Shown here one piece after another: positions 27,221 to 35,043 of a DNA stretch of 64,000 nucleotides; within the stretch, counting starts at the first letter, position 1; the number at the start of each line of letters is the position of its first letter. Made by a program: the position numbers and the translations under genes. The notes under the pieces are model-generated. The model made no database searches. It saw only the letters and a list, made by a program, of their open reading frames with translations, and was not told where the DNA came from. The DNA is from Crystallibacter permensis. Lineage in GTDB: Bacteria; Actinomycetota; Actinomycetes; Actinomycetales; Micrococcaceae. The stretch spans positions 300,501-364,500 of the forward strand of contig NZ_JAODLR010000003.1 in NCBI RefSeq assembly GCF_025960875.1, written 5' to 3'.

Positions 27221-28474
27221 TTAGGCGTGGGGCCTGCGCCGCCTGCCGGGTTTGAGCACGGCGCGGCCCAGCAGCCCCACAGCCAGCACTGCCGTCATGG
27301 TCAGCACAGAGGACAGCGGCAGGGTGAACGCCAGGACCAGGCAGCCGGCCAGACCCAACCAATTCAGAAACTTGGGTGCTTGCCACGGCCGCTCCGTGAG
27401 GGTCAGCGCGGCCGCGTTCGTGACCGCGTAATAGATCAGCACGCCGAAGCTGGAAAAGCCCACCACGGCCAGGACATCCTGGGTGAGCAGCAGGAAAATA
27501 ACGACGGCGGCGACGGCCAGGTCGGCGAGGTAGGGAACCTTGAAGCGCTCCCAGACCGAGGCAAAGGCACGCGGCAGGTCTCCCTCGCGGGCCATGGCGA
27601 ACATGGTGCGGCTGACGCCGGCAATCAGCGCGAGCAGGGCGCCCAGGCAGGCCAGTGTTGCCGCAATCGTTACGGCGGTGGTGCCCACGCCGCCGCCGAC
27701 AGCTTCGCCGACCGCCAGCAACGGGGCGGGTGTGGCGGCCAGCAGGCCGGCACCCATGAAGTCCAGCAGCGCCAGGCCCAGCACGGCGTAGAGGGCCAGC
27801 GTGACAACCAGGGCCGCGAGGATGGCGCGGGGAATCAGCTTCTTCGGGTCGCGGATTTCCTCGCCCATGGTGGCAATCCGGGCGTAGCCGGCGAAGGCGA
27901 AGAAAAACAGCCCCGCGGCCTGCAGGATGCCGTACGGCGAGGCACCGTCAACCGGCAGGTTCTGGCCGATGGGCTCGGCGTCGAAGGCCACCACGATCAC
28001 GAAGACCAGGATGGCCACCACAATGGACACGATCCAGCGCGTGGCCCAGGCCGTGCGGGTGATCCCCATCAGGTTCACGCCGGTGAGCAGTACGACGGCG
28101 GCTACGGCGGCCGCCGTCGCAAATTCAGGGGCGGCGTAGAGGCCGAAGGCCAGTGCCATGGCGGCACAGGAAGCTACCTTCCCGGTGATGAAGCCCCAGC
28201 CGGCCAGGAAGCCCGGCCATTCGCCGAGCTGGCGGCGCCCGTAGATGTAGGTGCCTCCGCTGGTGGGATGGACCGCGGCCAGCTGGGCCGAGGCCATCGC
28301 ATTGCAGTAAGCCACAACACCGGCGATCGCCAGCGCCAGCGGCAGCCAGTTGCCGGCTATCGCGGCGGCGGGGGAGAAGACCACGAAGACCCCGGCGCCC
28401 ACCATGGAACCGATGCCCACCGTTGTGGCGTCAACACCGCCCAGCCTGCGTTCGAGGGCTGATTCGCTGCTCAA
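27221..28474 (-). CDS. APC-superfamily amino acid permease
   Basis: A 417-residue transporter with about twelve predicted transmembrane helices. The first is marked by the family signature VGIGSMVGAGVFVVF and the third region by HPTSGGTYIYGRRQLGEW. The substrate cannot be determined, but an amino acid or amine is expected. I set the start at the TTG at 28474 because GGAGG lies six bases upstream and translation begins just before the conserved ERRLGGVDATTVGIG. The frame is open for 37 further codons upstream with no transporter-like content. It is convergent with hisS and divergent from aspS. Confidence 0.88.
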   Translation of the reverse strand: MSSESALERRLGGVDATTVGIGSMVGAGVFVVFSPAAAIAGNWLPLALAIAGVVAYCNAMASAQLAAVHPTSGGTYIYGRRQLGEWPGFLAGWGFITGKVASCAAMALAFGLYAAPEFATAAAVAAVVLLTGVNLMGITRTAWATRWIVSIVVAILVFVIVVAFDAEPIGQNLPVDGASPYGILQAAGLFFFAFAGYARIATMGEEIRDPKKLIPRAILAALVVTLALYAVLGLALLDFMGAGLLAATPAPLLAVGEAVGGGVGTTAVTIAATLACLGALLALIAGVSRTMFAMAREGDLPRAFASVWERFKVPYLADLAVAAVVIFLLLTQDVLAVVGFSSFGVLIYYAVTNAAALTLTERPWQAPKFLNWLGLAGCLVLAFTLPLSSVLTMTAVLAVGLLGRAVLKPGRRRRPHA

Positions 28475-28677
28475 AGTTTGCCTCCGTCTGTTCCTGATTC
28501 CGCCAGGCATCGGCGCTGCGGGTCGATCCTGCGGCCGCCGGCCCGGTGTCGGGACCCAAGCCCGATCAACGGTAAACTCGTTCAAGACCCATTTAAGAAC
28601 ACTCTAGTCACATCACAGCCGGCCCGGGGCGGAAGCCTCCGCGATAGCGCCGGTGAAGTTTTACTGAAAGGAATGCT

Positions 28678-30534
28678 GTGCTGCGCACACATGACCTCGG
28701 CTCGCTGAGGGCTGAGCACATTGGACAGACCGTAACCCTCGCCGGCTGGGTGGCCCGCCGGCGTGATCACGGCGGCGTGGCATTCCTGGATCTGCGTGAT
28801 GCCTCCGGCATTGCCCAGGTTGTGGTGCGCGAAGAGGACGTCTTCCACGCCCTGCGCAACGAATACGTGCTGCAGATCAAGGGCACGGTGGAGAAGCGGC
28901 CCGAAGGCAATGAAAACCCGGCCCTTGCTACCGGTGAGATCGAAGTCATAGCCGATTCCGTCGTCGTACTCAGTACTTCGGATCCGCTGCCGTTCCAGAT
29001 CGACGAGCACGTCGAGGTGGGCGAGGAAGCACGCCTGAAGCACCGTTACCTGGACCTGCGCCGTCCGGGCCCCGCCGCCGCCATGCGGCTGCGCTCGGAG
29101 GCCAACCGGGTGGCGCGCGAACTGCTGCACCAGGACGGTTTTGTGGAGATCGAGACCCCCACGCTGACCCGTTCCACCCCCGAGGGCGCCCGCGACTTCC
29201 TGGTGCCGGCGCGCCTGGACCCGGGCTCCTGGTACGCCCTGCCGCAGTCGCCGCAGCTGTTCAAGCAGCTGCTGCAGGTGGGCGGGTTCGAAAAGTACTA
29301 CCAGATTGCCCGCTGCTACCGGGACGAAGACTTCCGTGCCGACCGCCAGCCGGAATTCACCCAGCTGGACATCGAGGCCAGCTTTGTCGAGCAGGATGAC
29401 ATCATCGCGCTGGGCGAGAGCATCGTGAAGGCGCTGTGGCAGCTGATCGACGTCGAGATCCCCACGCCGATCCGCCGCATGACTTACGCCGACGCCATGG
29501 CGAAGTACGGTTCCGACAAGCCCGACCTGCGGTTCGGCCTGGAGCTGACCGAGCTGACGGAGTTCTTCAAGGACACCACCTTCCGCGTCTTCCAGGCCCC
29601 GTACGTCGGTGCCGTGGTCATGCCCGGCGGCGCCTCCCAGGCCCGCCGGACGCTGGACGCGTGGCAGGAATGGGCCAAGCAGCGCGGCGCCAAGGGCCTG
29701 GCGTACGTCCTGATCCAGGAAGACGGCACGCTGAGCGGTCCGGTGGCCAAGAACCTCACCGACACCGAGCGCGCCGGCCTCGCGGATGCCGTGGGCGCCA
29801 AGCCCGGCGACTGCGTCTTCTTCGCCGCCGGCGACAAGTCCGCGGCGCGTGCGCTGCTGGGTGCCGCCCGCGTGGAGATCGGCCACCGCACCGGTTTGAT
29901 TAACGACGGCGACTGGGCCTTCGTGTGGATCGTCGACGCACCGCTGTTCGAACCTGCCGCGGCAGCAGTCGAATCGGGCGACGTGGCCGTCGGCGCCGGC
30001 GCCTGGACCGCCGTGCACCACGCCTTCACCTCGCCGAAGCCCGAGTTTATGGACACGTTCGATGAGGACCCGGCGAACGCCTTGTCCTACGCCTACGACA
30101 TTGTCTGCAACGGCAACGAACTCGGCGGCGGCTCCATCCGTATCCACCAGCGGGACGTGCAGGAGCGCGTCCTGGCCGTCATGGGGATCGACCAGGAGCA
30201 GGCCCAGAGCAAGTTCGGCTTCCTGCTTGAGGGCTTCAAGTACGGTGCGCCCCCGCACGGCGGCATCGCCTTCGGCTGGGACCGCGTTGTCCAGCTGCTG
30301 ACCGGCTCGGATTCCATCCGCGACGTCATCGCCTTCCCGAAGACCGGCGGCGGGCACGACCCGCTGACCGACGCTCCCGCACCGATCACCCCGCAGCAGC
30401 GCAAGGAAGCCGGCATCGACTTCAAGCCCAAGCCGAAGGAGGCCACCAAGGAGGCCAACAAGGCCCCGGAAGCGTCCAAAGACGGCCAGAAGGACGCTGC
30501 CCAGCACTCTGAAAAGGACAGCGTCCAAAGCTGA
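28678..30534 (+). CDS. aspS: Aspartyl-tRNA synthetase
   Basis: A 618-residue bacterial-type class II synthetase. The N-terminal OB-fold binds the anticodon ([19 protein letters not shown]), then comes the catalytic domain with motif 2 ([20 protein letters not shown]), the bacterial GAD insertion, and motif 3 near [13 protein letters not shown]. The last 30 or so residues are a Lys/Glu/Ala-rich tail without known function. The start is GTG with AAAGGA upstream. Whether it also charges tRNA-Asn cannot be judged from this window. Downstream is a long imperfect hairpin. Confidence 0.96.
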   Translation: MLRTHDLGSLRAEHIGQTVTLAGWVARRRDHGGVAFLDLRDASGIAQVVVREEDVFHALRNEYVLQIKGTVEKRPEGNENPALATGEIEVIADSVVVLSTSDPLPFQIDEHVEVGEEARLKHRYLDLRRPGPAAAMRLRSEANRVARELLHQDGFVEIETPTLTRSTPEGARDFLVPARLDPGSWYALPQSPQLFKQLLQVGGFEKYYQIARCYRDEDFRADRQPEFTQLDIEASFVEQDDIIALGESIVKALWQLIDVEIPTPIRRMTYADAMAKYGSDKPDLRFGLELTELTEFFKDTTFRVFQAPYVGAVVMPGGASQARRTLDAWQEWAKQRGAKGLAYVLIQEDGTLSGPVAKNLTDTERAGLADAVGAKPGDCVFFAAGDKSAARALLGAARVEIGHRTGLINDGDWAFVWIVDAPLFEPAAAAVESGDVAVGAGAWTAVHHAFTSPKPEFMDTFDEDPANALSYAYDIVCNGNELGGGSIRIHQRDVQERVLAVMGIDQEQAQSKFGFLLEGFKYGAPPHGGIAFGWDRVVQLLTGSDSIRDVIAFPKTGGGHDPLTDAPAPITPQQRKEAGIDFKPKPKEATKEANKAPEASKDGQKDAAQHSEKDSVQS

Positions 30535-30540
30535 CCTGCG

Positions 30541-30599
30541 TAACGGAGCGCGCCGTCCGGCCGGCCCCCAGGGGCCAGTCCGGGCGGCGCAGTCCGTTA
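30541..30599. terminator. Extended inverted repeat between aspS and acVLRF1
   Basis: Three nested arms pair: TAACGGA (30541-30547) with TCCGTTA (30593-30599); an 11-base arm at 30550-30560 with 30580-30590 including one G-T pair; and GGCCCC (30563-30568) with GGGGCC (30571-30576). Two- and three-base internal loops separate them. It lies between convergent genes and lacks a T-run, so it may act as a bidirectional terminator. Confidence 0.5.
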
Positions 30600-30638
30600 A
30601 CCGGGCGCCTCGTTATACCGGCCGGGCACCGGCCCGCC

Positions 30639-31310
30639 TCAAGCGGAGCCGTTGCGGCCGGGCGCCGGCCACGTGATCACTGCCTTGATGCCCGCCAGCT
30701 CCCGCGCGATCTCGATGAGCTGCCGCTGCCGCGGATCAGCATTCAGCTCGATGCGCGTCTCCGGCAGCGCCGCGAGACCGGCCAGCCGTTCATCGGCCAG
30801 CAGCTGGCGCAGCATGTCCCTGTCTCCACCAGTGGCCAGGCACGCCGGTTTGGCTGCGGGGAAGTGGCCGACCACGTACCCGGTTGCGGTCAGCACCAGC
30901 GCGTCTGCCTGGTTGGAGCGCCTGCGGGCGTAACGCTGCTGCGACCAGCCCCCGGCGGCAGTGCGCGACTGTACGTACCGGGTGCCGGATTTGGACCAGG
31001 TCAGCTCGCCCTGCAGGGATGTGCCGACGCTGTAGCCGCCGCGGCGCAGCAGGATCAGCCCGCAGGTTCCGATGTCCGCCGCAGCGGCGGCAAGCTGCTC
31101 CGGCCACGCGTCCGCGCTCAGCTCCGGGGTCAGCTGGTCCCACGGCAGGCAGAGCCGGACACTAAAGCCGTCAGGACACGAAAGAACGACGCCGGGACCC
31201 AGCCAGACGCTGTTGACCTCACACAGGGGATCGCCGTGGTCCGCGGCGAATCTGTCCGCCCAGGCCTGGAGGCGGCCCGGCGGCAGGTAGATGGTCTTGG
31301 TCCGTGCCAT
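30639..31310 (-). CDS. acVLRF1-family peptidyl-tRNA hydrolase (Vms1-like release factor)
   Basis: A 223-residue protein of the actinobacterial/chloroflexi branch of the VLRF1 release-factor family, related to yeast Vms1 and human ANKZF1. The signature is [12 protein letters not shown] at about residues 120-131, where the glutamines sit where the catalytic Gln of the eRF1-like GGQ loop is expected. C-terminal SNQADALVL and [14 protein letters not shown] continue the domain. In eukaryotes this family cleaves nascent chains from peptidyl-tRNA on stalled ribosomes; the actinobacterial role is inferred to be similar. The minus-strand frame continues far upstream as an antisense shadow of rarA, so I chose the ATG at 31310, which a -10 box precedes by seven bases (leaderless). 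Confidence 0.85.
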   Translation of the reverse strand: MARTKTIYLPPGRLQAWADRFAADHGDPLCEVNSVWLGPGVVLSCPDGFSVRLCLPWDQLTPELSADAWPEQLAAAAADIGTCGLILLRRGGYSVGTSLQGELTWSKSGTRYVQSRTAAGGWSQQRYARRRSNQADALVLTATGYVVGHFPAAKPACLATGGDRDMLRQLLADERLAGLAALPETRIELNADPRQRQLIEIARELAGIKAVITWPAPGRNGSA

Positions 31311-31316
31311 AAGCGA

Positions 31317-31323
31317 TAGCCTA
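31317..31323. promoter_or_regulatory. Mirror-symmetric divergent -10 for acVLRF1 and rarA
   Basis: TAGCCT on the plus strand (31317-31322) and TAGGCT on the minus strand (31323-31318) overlap by five bases inside the palindrome GCCTAGGC (31319-31326). Each ends exactly seven bases before a start codon: GTG at 31330 for rarA and ATG at 31310 for acVLRF1. Both mRNAs would be leaderless and compete for one RNA polymerase site. Confidence 0.6.
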
Positions 31324-31329
31324 GGCAGT

Positions 31330-32751
31330 GTGAGTGATTTGTTCAGTGCCGGCAGCGACACGGAAGATGATCGGGACGAAGAAACCGGTCCCGGCGGTAG
31401 CTCCGGACGTGGTGCCGGCAGCATCGAGCGCCCCCGCAGCCCGCTCGCGGTGCGCATGCGTCCCCGGACCGTGGACGAGGTGGTGGGCCAGCAGCACCTG
31501 CTCCAGCCGGGCTCGCCGCTGCGGCTGCTGGCTGCTGGTGGACAAGCAACCGGCCCTGCGGGACCCTCTTCGCTGATGCTCTGGGGGCCTCCCGGCACCG
31601 GCAAGACCACGCTGGCGCATGTCATTGCCAGGGGGCCGGGCCGGAAGTTCGTGGAACTCTCCGCCATCACCGCCGGCGTCAAGGATGTCCGCCGGGTGAT
31701 GGACGAGGCGCTGACGGCCCGCGACCTGCACCGGACCACCACCGTGCTGTTCCTGGACGAGATCCACCGTTTCAACAAGGCCCAGCAGGATGCGCTGCTG
31801 CCCGGCGTCGAGAACCGCTGGGTGGTGCTGGTTGCCGCCACCACCGAAAACCCGTCCTTCTCCGTTGTCTCGCCGCTGCTGTCCCGGTCGCTGCTGCTGA
31901 CGCTCAAACCGCTGACCACCGATGACATCGCGGGGCTGCTCCAGCGGGCCGTAACGGACGAGCGCGGTCTGGCGGGCCGGGTAGAGGTCAGCGACGAGGC
32001 CCTGGAACACCTGGTCAGGCTGGCCGCCGGAGACGCACGCCGCGGCCTGACGGCCCTGGAGGCGGCCGCGGGCGTGGCCTGGGGCGAGGCGGAAAACCCC
32101 GGCGAGGACGGCCCCGTCCGCGTAGAGCTGTCGCACGCCGAGCGGGCCATGGACCGCGCTGCGCTGCGCTATGACCGTGCCGGGGACCAGCATTACGACA
32201 TTGCCAGCGCCTTTATCAAGTCGATGCGCGGCTCCGATGTGGACGCGGCGCTCCACTATATGGCGCGGATGCTCGAGGCGGGGGAGGATCCCCGCTTTGT
32301 CGCCCGCCGGATCGTGATCGCCGCCTCCGAGGATGTGGGGATGGCGGATCCGTCCGCGCTGCAGACGGCGGTGGCGGCAGCCCAGGCGGTGCAGCTGATC
32401 GGCATGCCTGAAGCCCAGCTGGTCCTTGCGCAGGCCGTGGTACACATCGCCACCGCGCCGAAGTCACCCGCCTCGCACGATGCGATCAACGCTGCCGTCG
32501 CGGATGTCCGGGCCGGCCGCGGGCAGGGCGTTCCAGCCCACCTGCGGGACGCGCACTACCGCGGCGCACAGCAGCTGGGCCACGGCAAGGGTTACCTCTA
32601 TTCACACGATGCCCCGCATGGAATTGCCCAGCAGCAGTATCCGCCGGACGATCTGGTCGGCAGGAATTACTACCAGCCCACCGGCAACGGCGTCGAACGC
32701 GAGATTTCGGCACGCTTGGAACGGCTGCGCAAAATCATCCGCGGCGAATAA
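31330..32751 (+). CDS. rarA: Replication-associated recombination protein RarA (MgsA)
   Basis: A 473-residue AAA+ ATPase that acts at stalled replication forks. Walker A is [11 protein letters not shown], Walker B is [18 protein letters not shown] and sensor 1 is AATTENPSF. The C-terminal helical tetramerisation region ([31 protein letters not shown]) is complete. The start is GTG at 31330, giving SDLFSAGSD, and a -10 box lies seven bases before it, consistent with a leaderless mRNA. Nineteen bases separate it from the divergent acVLRF1 start. It converges on dtd. Confidence 0.95.
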   Translation: MSDLFSAGSDTEDDRDEETGPGGSSGRGAGSIERPRSPLAVRMRPRTVDEVVGQQHLLQPGSPLRLLAAGGQATGPAGPSSLMLWGPPGTGKTTLAHVIARGPGRKFVELSAITAGVKDVRRVMDEALTARDLHRTTTVLFLDEIHRFNKAQQDALLPGVENRWVVLVAATTENPSFSVVSPLLSRSLLLTLKPLTTDDIAGLLQRAVTDERGLAGRVEVSDEALEHLVRLAAGDARRGLTALEAAAGVAWGEAENPGEDGPVRVELSHAERAMDRAALRYDRAGDQHYDIASAFIKSMRGSDVDAALHYMARMLEAGEDPRFVARRIVIAASEDVGMADPSALQTAVAAAQAVQLIGMPEAQLVLAQAVVHIATAPKSPASHDAINAAVADVRAGRGQGVPAHLRDAHYRGAQQLGHGKGYLYSHDAPHGIAQQQYPPDDLVGRNYYQPTGNGVEREISARLERLRKIIRGE

Positions 32752-32781
32752 CGACGGCGGATGCCGGCTTCCGTACGCAGT

Positions 32782-33234
32782 TCAGCCGCGGCGCGGCTTG
32801 GCAAAGTCCTCGGTGTCCAGGCTGATGGTGAAGGGCCCGTCGTTAACCAGCGAAACTTCCATCATTGCGCCAAAGACTCCCGTTTCCACGGTGGCGCCGA
32901 GTCCGCGCAGCTGTTCGACCAGGCTCTCAAGCAGCGGCTCGCTGACATCTCCGGGCGCCGCTGCGGACCAGGAGGGCCGGCGGCCCCGGCGGGTATCGGC
33001 GTACAGCGTGAACTGGCTGATCACCAACAGCGGCGCGTTGACGTCGGCACAGGACTTTTCGCCGTCGAGAATCCTCAGCCGCCACATCTTCTCGGCCAGC
33101 ACCCCGGCGTCGGCGGCAGTATCGGTGTGGGTCGCGCCGGCGAGCACCAGCAGGCCCGGACCATCGATGGCTCCGACTATCTGTCCGTCAACGCTGACGC
33201 TGGCCCGGCTGACCCGCTGAAGAATGGCTCGCAT
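32782..33234 (-). CDS. dtd: D-aminoacyl-tRNA deacylase
   Basis: A 150-residue enzyme that hydrolyses D-amino acids (and mischarged glycine) from tRNA. Active-site motifs are [17 protein letters not shown] and NDGPFTI, close to the usual SQFTLY...GRRPSF and GPVT elements. It is in a neighbourhood of synthetase and ribosome genes (aspS, rpsD, alaS). The ATG at 33234 has no ribosome binding site, and a -10 lies six bases upstream. The C-terminal PRRG tail ends 30 bases from the rarA stop. Confidence 0.93.
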   Translation of the reverse strand: MRAILQRVSRASVSVDGQIVGAIDGPGLLVLAGATHTDTAADAGVLAEKMWRLRILDGEKSCADVNAPLLVISQFTLYADTRRGRRPSWSAAAPGDVSEPLLESLVEQLRGLGATVETGVFGAMMEVSLVNDGPFTISLDTEDFAKPRRG

Positions 33235-33240
33235 CCGATA

Positions 33241-33246
33241 ACTCTA
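33241..33246 (-). promoter_or_regulatory. -10 element for a probable leaderless dtd mRNA
   Basis: On the minus strand TAGAGT ends six bases before the dtd ATG, with no Shine-Dalgarno sequence between. No good -35 is visible. The same hexamer precedes the aldo/keto reductase start near 62199. Confidence 0.5.
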
Positions 33247-33266
33247 ATCTGAGCCCGGACAGGTGC

Positions 33267-33272
33267 TAGAAT
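33267..33272 (+). promoter_or_regulatory. Candidate -10 element for rpsD
   Basis: TAGAAT matches five of six consensus positions and faces rpsD, about 20 bp from the divergent dtd -10. Transcription from it would leave a leader of roughly 195 nt before rpsD. Confidence 0.5.
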
Positions 33273-33279
33273 TGTGCGC

Positions 33280-33475
33280 TGACTGGCAAGCCGACTCTTC
33301 GGTGCCGCAATCCACTCCTGTAGATGCACGGTTTCTTAGCGGAAACCCGTGTGTTCGCGGGGGTGCACGTGTGCATGGGAGCAAGCCGGACTGTAGCTGA
33401 AGGCAGCGGTTGACCAACGCTCTCCACACATGGAGGCCAGCAACATCACCTCACCGCATGAATTGGAAGGACATC
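33280..33475 (+). other. Candidate structured 5' leader of rpsD
   Basis: The region between the -10 and rpsD has no open reading frame that looks coding. It contains a 6-bp hairpin GGTTTC/GAAACC (33330-33335 and 33342-33347), a CCG/CGG hairpin after it, and ATGCAC (33324-33329) that can pair with GTGCAT (33371-33376) to close both into a junction. S4 often represses its own mRNA through leader RNA, so an autoregulatory leader is possible. I do not recognise a named RNA family. Confidence 0.3.
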
Positions 33476-34102
33476 GTGGCTAACAACACACGAGCCCGCC
33501 GCAAGGTCCGCATTTCGCGTGCCCTTGGTATTGCCCTGACCCCCAAGGCCGAAAAGTACATGGAGCGCCGTCCGTACGGTCCCGGCCAGCACGGCCGTGC
33601 CCGTCGCAAGCAGGACAGCGACTACGCCGTACGTCTGCGCGAAAAGCAGCGTCTGCGTGCCCAGTACGGCATCCGCGAAGCACAGATGACCCGTGTCTTC
33701 GAAGAGGCCCGAAACACCGCCGGTCTGACCGGTGAAAACCTGATCGAGCTGCTGGAAATGCGTCTTGACGCCCTGGTCCTGCGTGCAGGCTTCGCCCGCA
33801 CCATCGCCCAGGCCCGCCAGCTGGTTGTGCACCGCCACATCATGGTTGACGGCAAGCGCGTGGACCGTCCGTCCTTCCGCGTTTCCGAGGGCCAGCTGGT
33901 GCACGTCCACGAGCGCTCCGAGAAGATGCCGCCGTTCCAGGTTGCAGCAGCCGGCGCACACCGCGACGTTCTGCCGAACGTTCCGGCCTACCTTGACGTT
34001 ACGTTGGAGAAGCTCCAGGCCCGCCTGGTCCGCCGCCCCAAGCGTTCCGAGGTTCCCGTAACCTGTGAAGAGCAGCTGGTGGTTGAATACTACGCACGCT
34101 AA
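33476..34102 (+). CDS. rpsD: 30S ribosomal protein S4 (uS4)
   Basis: A 208-residue primary 16S rRNA-binding protein of the small subunit. It starts ANNTRARRKVRISRALG, contains the S4 RNA-binding domain (LDALVLRAGFARTIAQARQL) and ends with CEEQLVVEYYAR. The N-terminal zinc-binding cysteines of the C+ type are absent, so this is the zinc-independent form. The GTG at 33476 is preferred because GGAAGGA lies five bases upstream; the frame runs 22 codons further. It is transcribed apart from the usual alpha operon, with its own promoter and a strong terminator. Confidence 0.97.
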   Translation: MANNTRARRKVRISRALGIALTPKAEKYMERRPYGPGQHGRARRKQDSDYAVRLREKQRLRAQYGIREAQMTRVFEEARNTAGLTGENLIELLEMRLDALVLRAGFARTIAQARQLVVHRHIMVDGKRVDRPSFRVSEGQLVHVHERSEKMPPFQVAAAGAHRDVLPNVPAYLDVTLEKLQARLVRRPKRSEVPVTCEEQLVVEYYAR

Positions 34103-34175
34103 ACCTTTCCGGGAGCTAATCCTCCCTGGAAGCCGGGCAGCGTAAAACTGCATACCGCTCTTGGGCGGAAACCTC

Positions 34176-34213
34176 ACTGAACAGCCCGTGGCACGCGCCA
34201 CGGGCTGTTCAGT
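34176..34213. terminator. Terminator hairpin after rpsD
   Basis: A perfect 17-bp stem (34176-34192 with 34197-34213, core CAGCCCGTGGC) has the 4-base loop ACGC. It is followed by AGGTAATGTA, so the T-run is poor on the plus strand, but the stem is very stable and lies 74 bases after the rpsD stop. Confidence 0.8.
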
Positions 34214-34326
34214 AGGTAATGTACTTACAGGTGCGCCGAAAGCAACGAGTGCCAGGCGCCGTCGTCGTTAGCTGGATCCGCCCGCGGGTGGGTTTGAAAA
34301 TATGCCAAACAAAGGAGTTCCCTCCC

Positions 34327-34716
34327 ATGTCAGGTGGAGATATCGCCGGTCTCATCGCTGCGGGCGTTTTCGCGGTGCTGGTGGCCCTGCTGGCCATACC
34401 GGTATGGAAGCTGGGGAAAGTCTTTGACGAACTTCGCGTAGCCATCCGCTCGATCAGCGATGGCACCACGCCGCTGATCGATGAAGTGACCACCACGGTG
34501 ACCACCACCAACGAGCAGTTGCGGAAGGTGGACGGCATCTCGTCCAACGTTTCGGACGCCTCGGCCAATGTCTCCGCGCTGTCCTCGCTGGTCGCCGCGA
34601 CGATCGGCTCGCCGCTGATCAAGGTGGCCGCCTTTTCCTACGGCGTGCGCACCGCATTCAACTCACGCGGCCAGTCCGGCAGAACTACCGAGGGCAAAGG
34701 CCGTCGCAGCCGCTAA
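34327..34716 (+). CDS. DUF948-family membrane protein
   Basis: A 129-residue protein with one N-terminal transmembrane helix (about residues 5-25, GLIAAGVFAVLVALLAIPVW). A helical Thr/Ser-rich segment (PLIDEVTTTVTTTNEQL) and a basic tail follow. This is the DUF948 layout; no function is established. AAGGAG lies upstream of the ATG. It is followed 18 bases later by a second small membrane protein, and the pair commonly precedes alaS in Micrococcales. Confidence 0.82.
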   Translation: MSGGDIAGLIAAGVFAVLVALLAIPVWKLGKVFDELRVAIRSISDGTTPLIDEVTTTVTTTNEQLRKVDGISSNVSDASANVSALSSLVAATIGSPLIKVAAFSYGVRTAFNSRGQSGRTTEGKGRRSR

Positions 34717-34734
34717 GGCTGAGGGAGGAAACAG

Positions 34735-34968
34735 ATGAAACGGCTTATTTGGATGGGCGCCGGAATCGCCATCGGCGTCCTGGCGGTCCGCAAGATCTCC
34801 GCGACCAAGCAGACCTTCGGCCCCGAAGGGCTCAACCGCGCGGTAGCGTCCCTGGCGGACAGCGTTGCGGATTTCACCCACACATTCCGCACCGGCATGA
34901 CCGAACGTGAAGCGGATCTGCGCGCCGCCCTGGGAATCGATTCCGCAGATCACGTCAACACCCGCTAG
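34735..34968 (+). CDS. Small conserved membrane-associated protein (DUF6167-like)
   Basis: A 77-residue protein. Residues 5-18 (IWMGAGIAIGVLAV) form a short hydrophobic helix, followed by RKISATKQTFGPEGL and an amphipathic region (LADSVADFTHTF). GAGGGAGGAAAC gives a strong ribosome binding site. It is co-transcribed with the DUF948 gene and ends ten bases before a terminator hairpin in front of alaS. The function is unknown and the family name is from memory. Confidence 0.75.
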   Translation: MKRLIWMGAGIAIGVLAVRKISATKQTFGPEGLNRAVASLADSVADFTHTFRTGMTEREADLRAALGIDSADHVNTR

Positions 34969-34977
34969 ATTTTCCTA

Positions 34978-35016
34978 GGCGCATTCCCGCTTTCGGGAAG
35001 CAGCGCCGCATTTTTT
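34978..35016 (+). terminator. Intrinsic terminator or attenuator just before alaS
   Basis: GGCGC (34978-34982) pairs with GCGCC (35003-35007), and inside them TTCCCG (34984-34989) pairs with CGGGAA (34994-34999) around the loop CTTT. GCA and six T residues follow (35011-35016). It ends only 27 bases before the alaS ATG, so it either ends the small-protein operon or attenuates alaS. Confidence 0.7.
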
Positions 35017-35043
35017 GTTTCACCGGAAGGGTATTTAGGCACC

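Noticed and set aside
27227..28462. 411-codon plus-strand frame opposite the permease
   Set aside because: It mirrors the transmembrane codons of the permease and its composition (Gly/Gln/His/Arg) is typical of an antisense artefact.
28582..30528. 648-codon minus-strand frame opposite aspS
   Set aside because: It lies wholly over aspS, has low-complexity Gly/Val/Arg-rich content, no ribosome binding site and no family resemblance.
31311..32150. Upstream extension of the acVLRF1 frame to 503 residues
   Set aside because: The extension is a Ser/Arg-rich antisense copy of rarA; homology and the -10 support the ATG at 31310.
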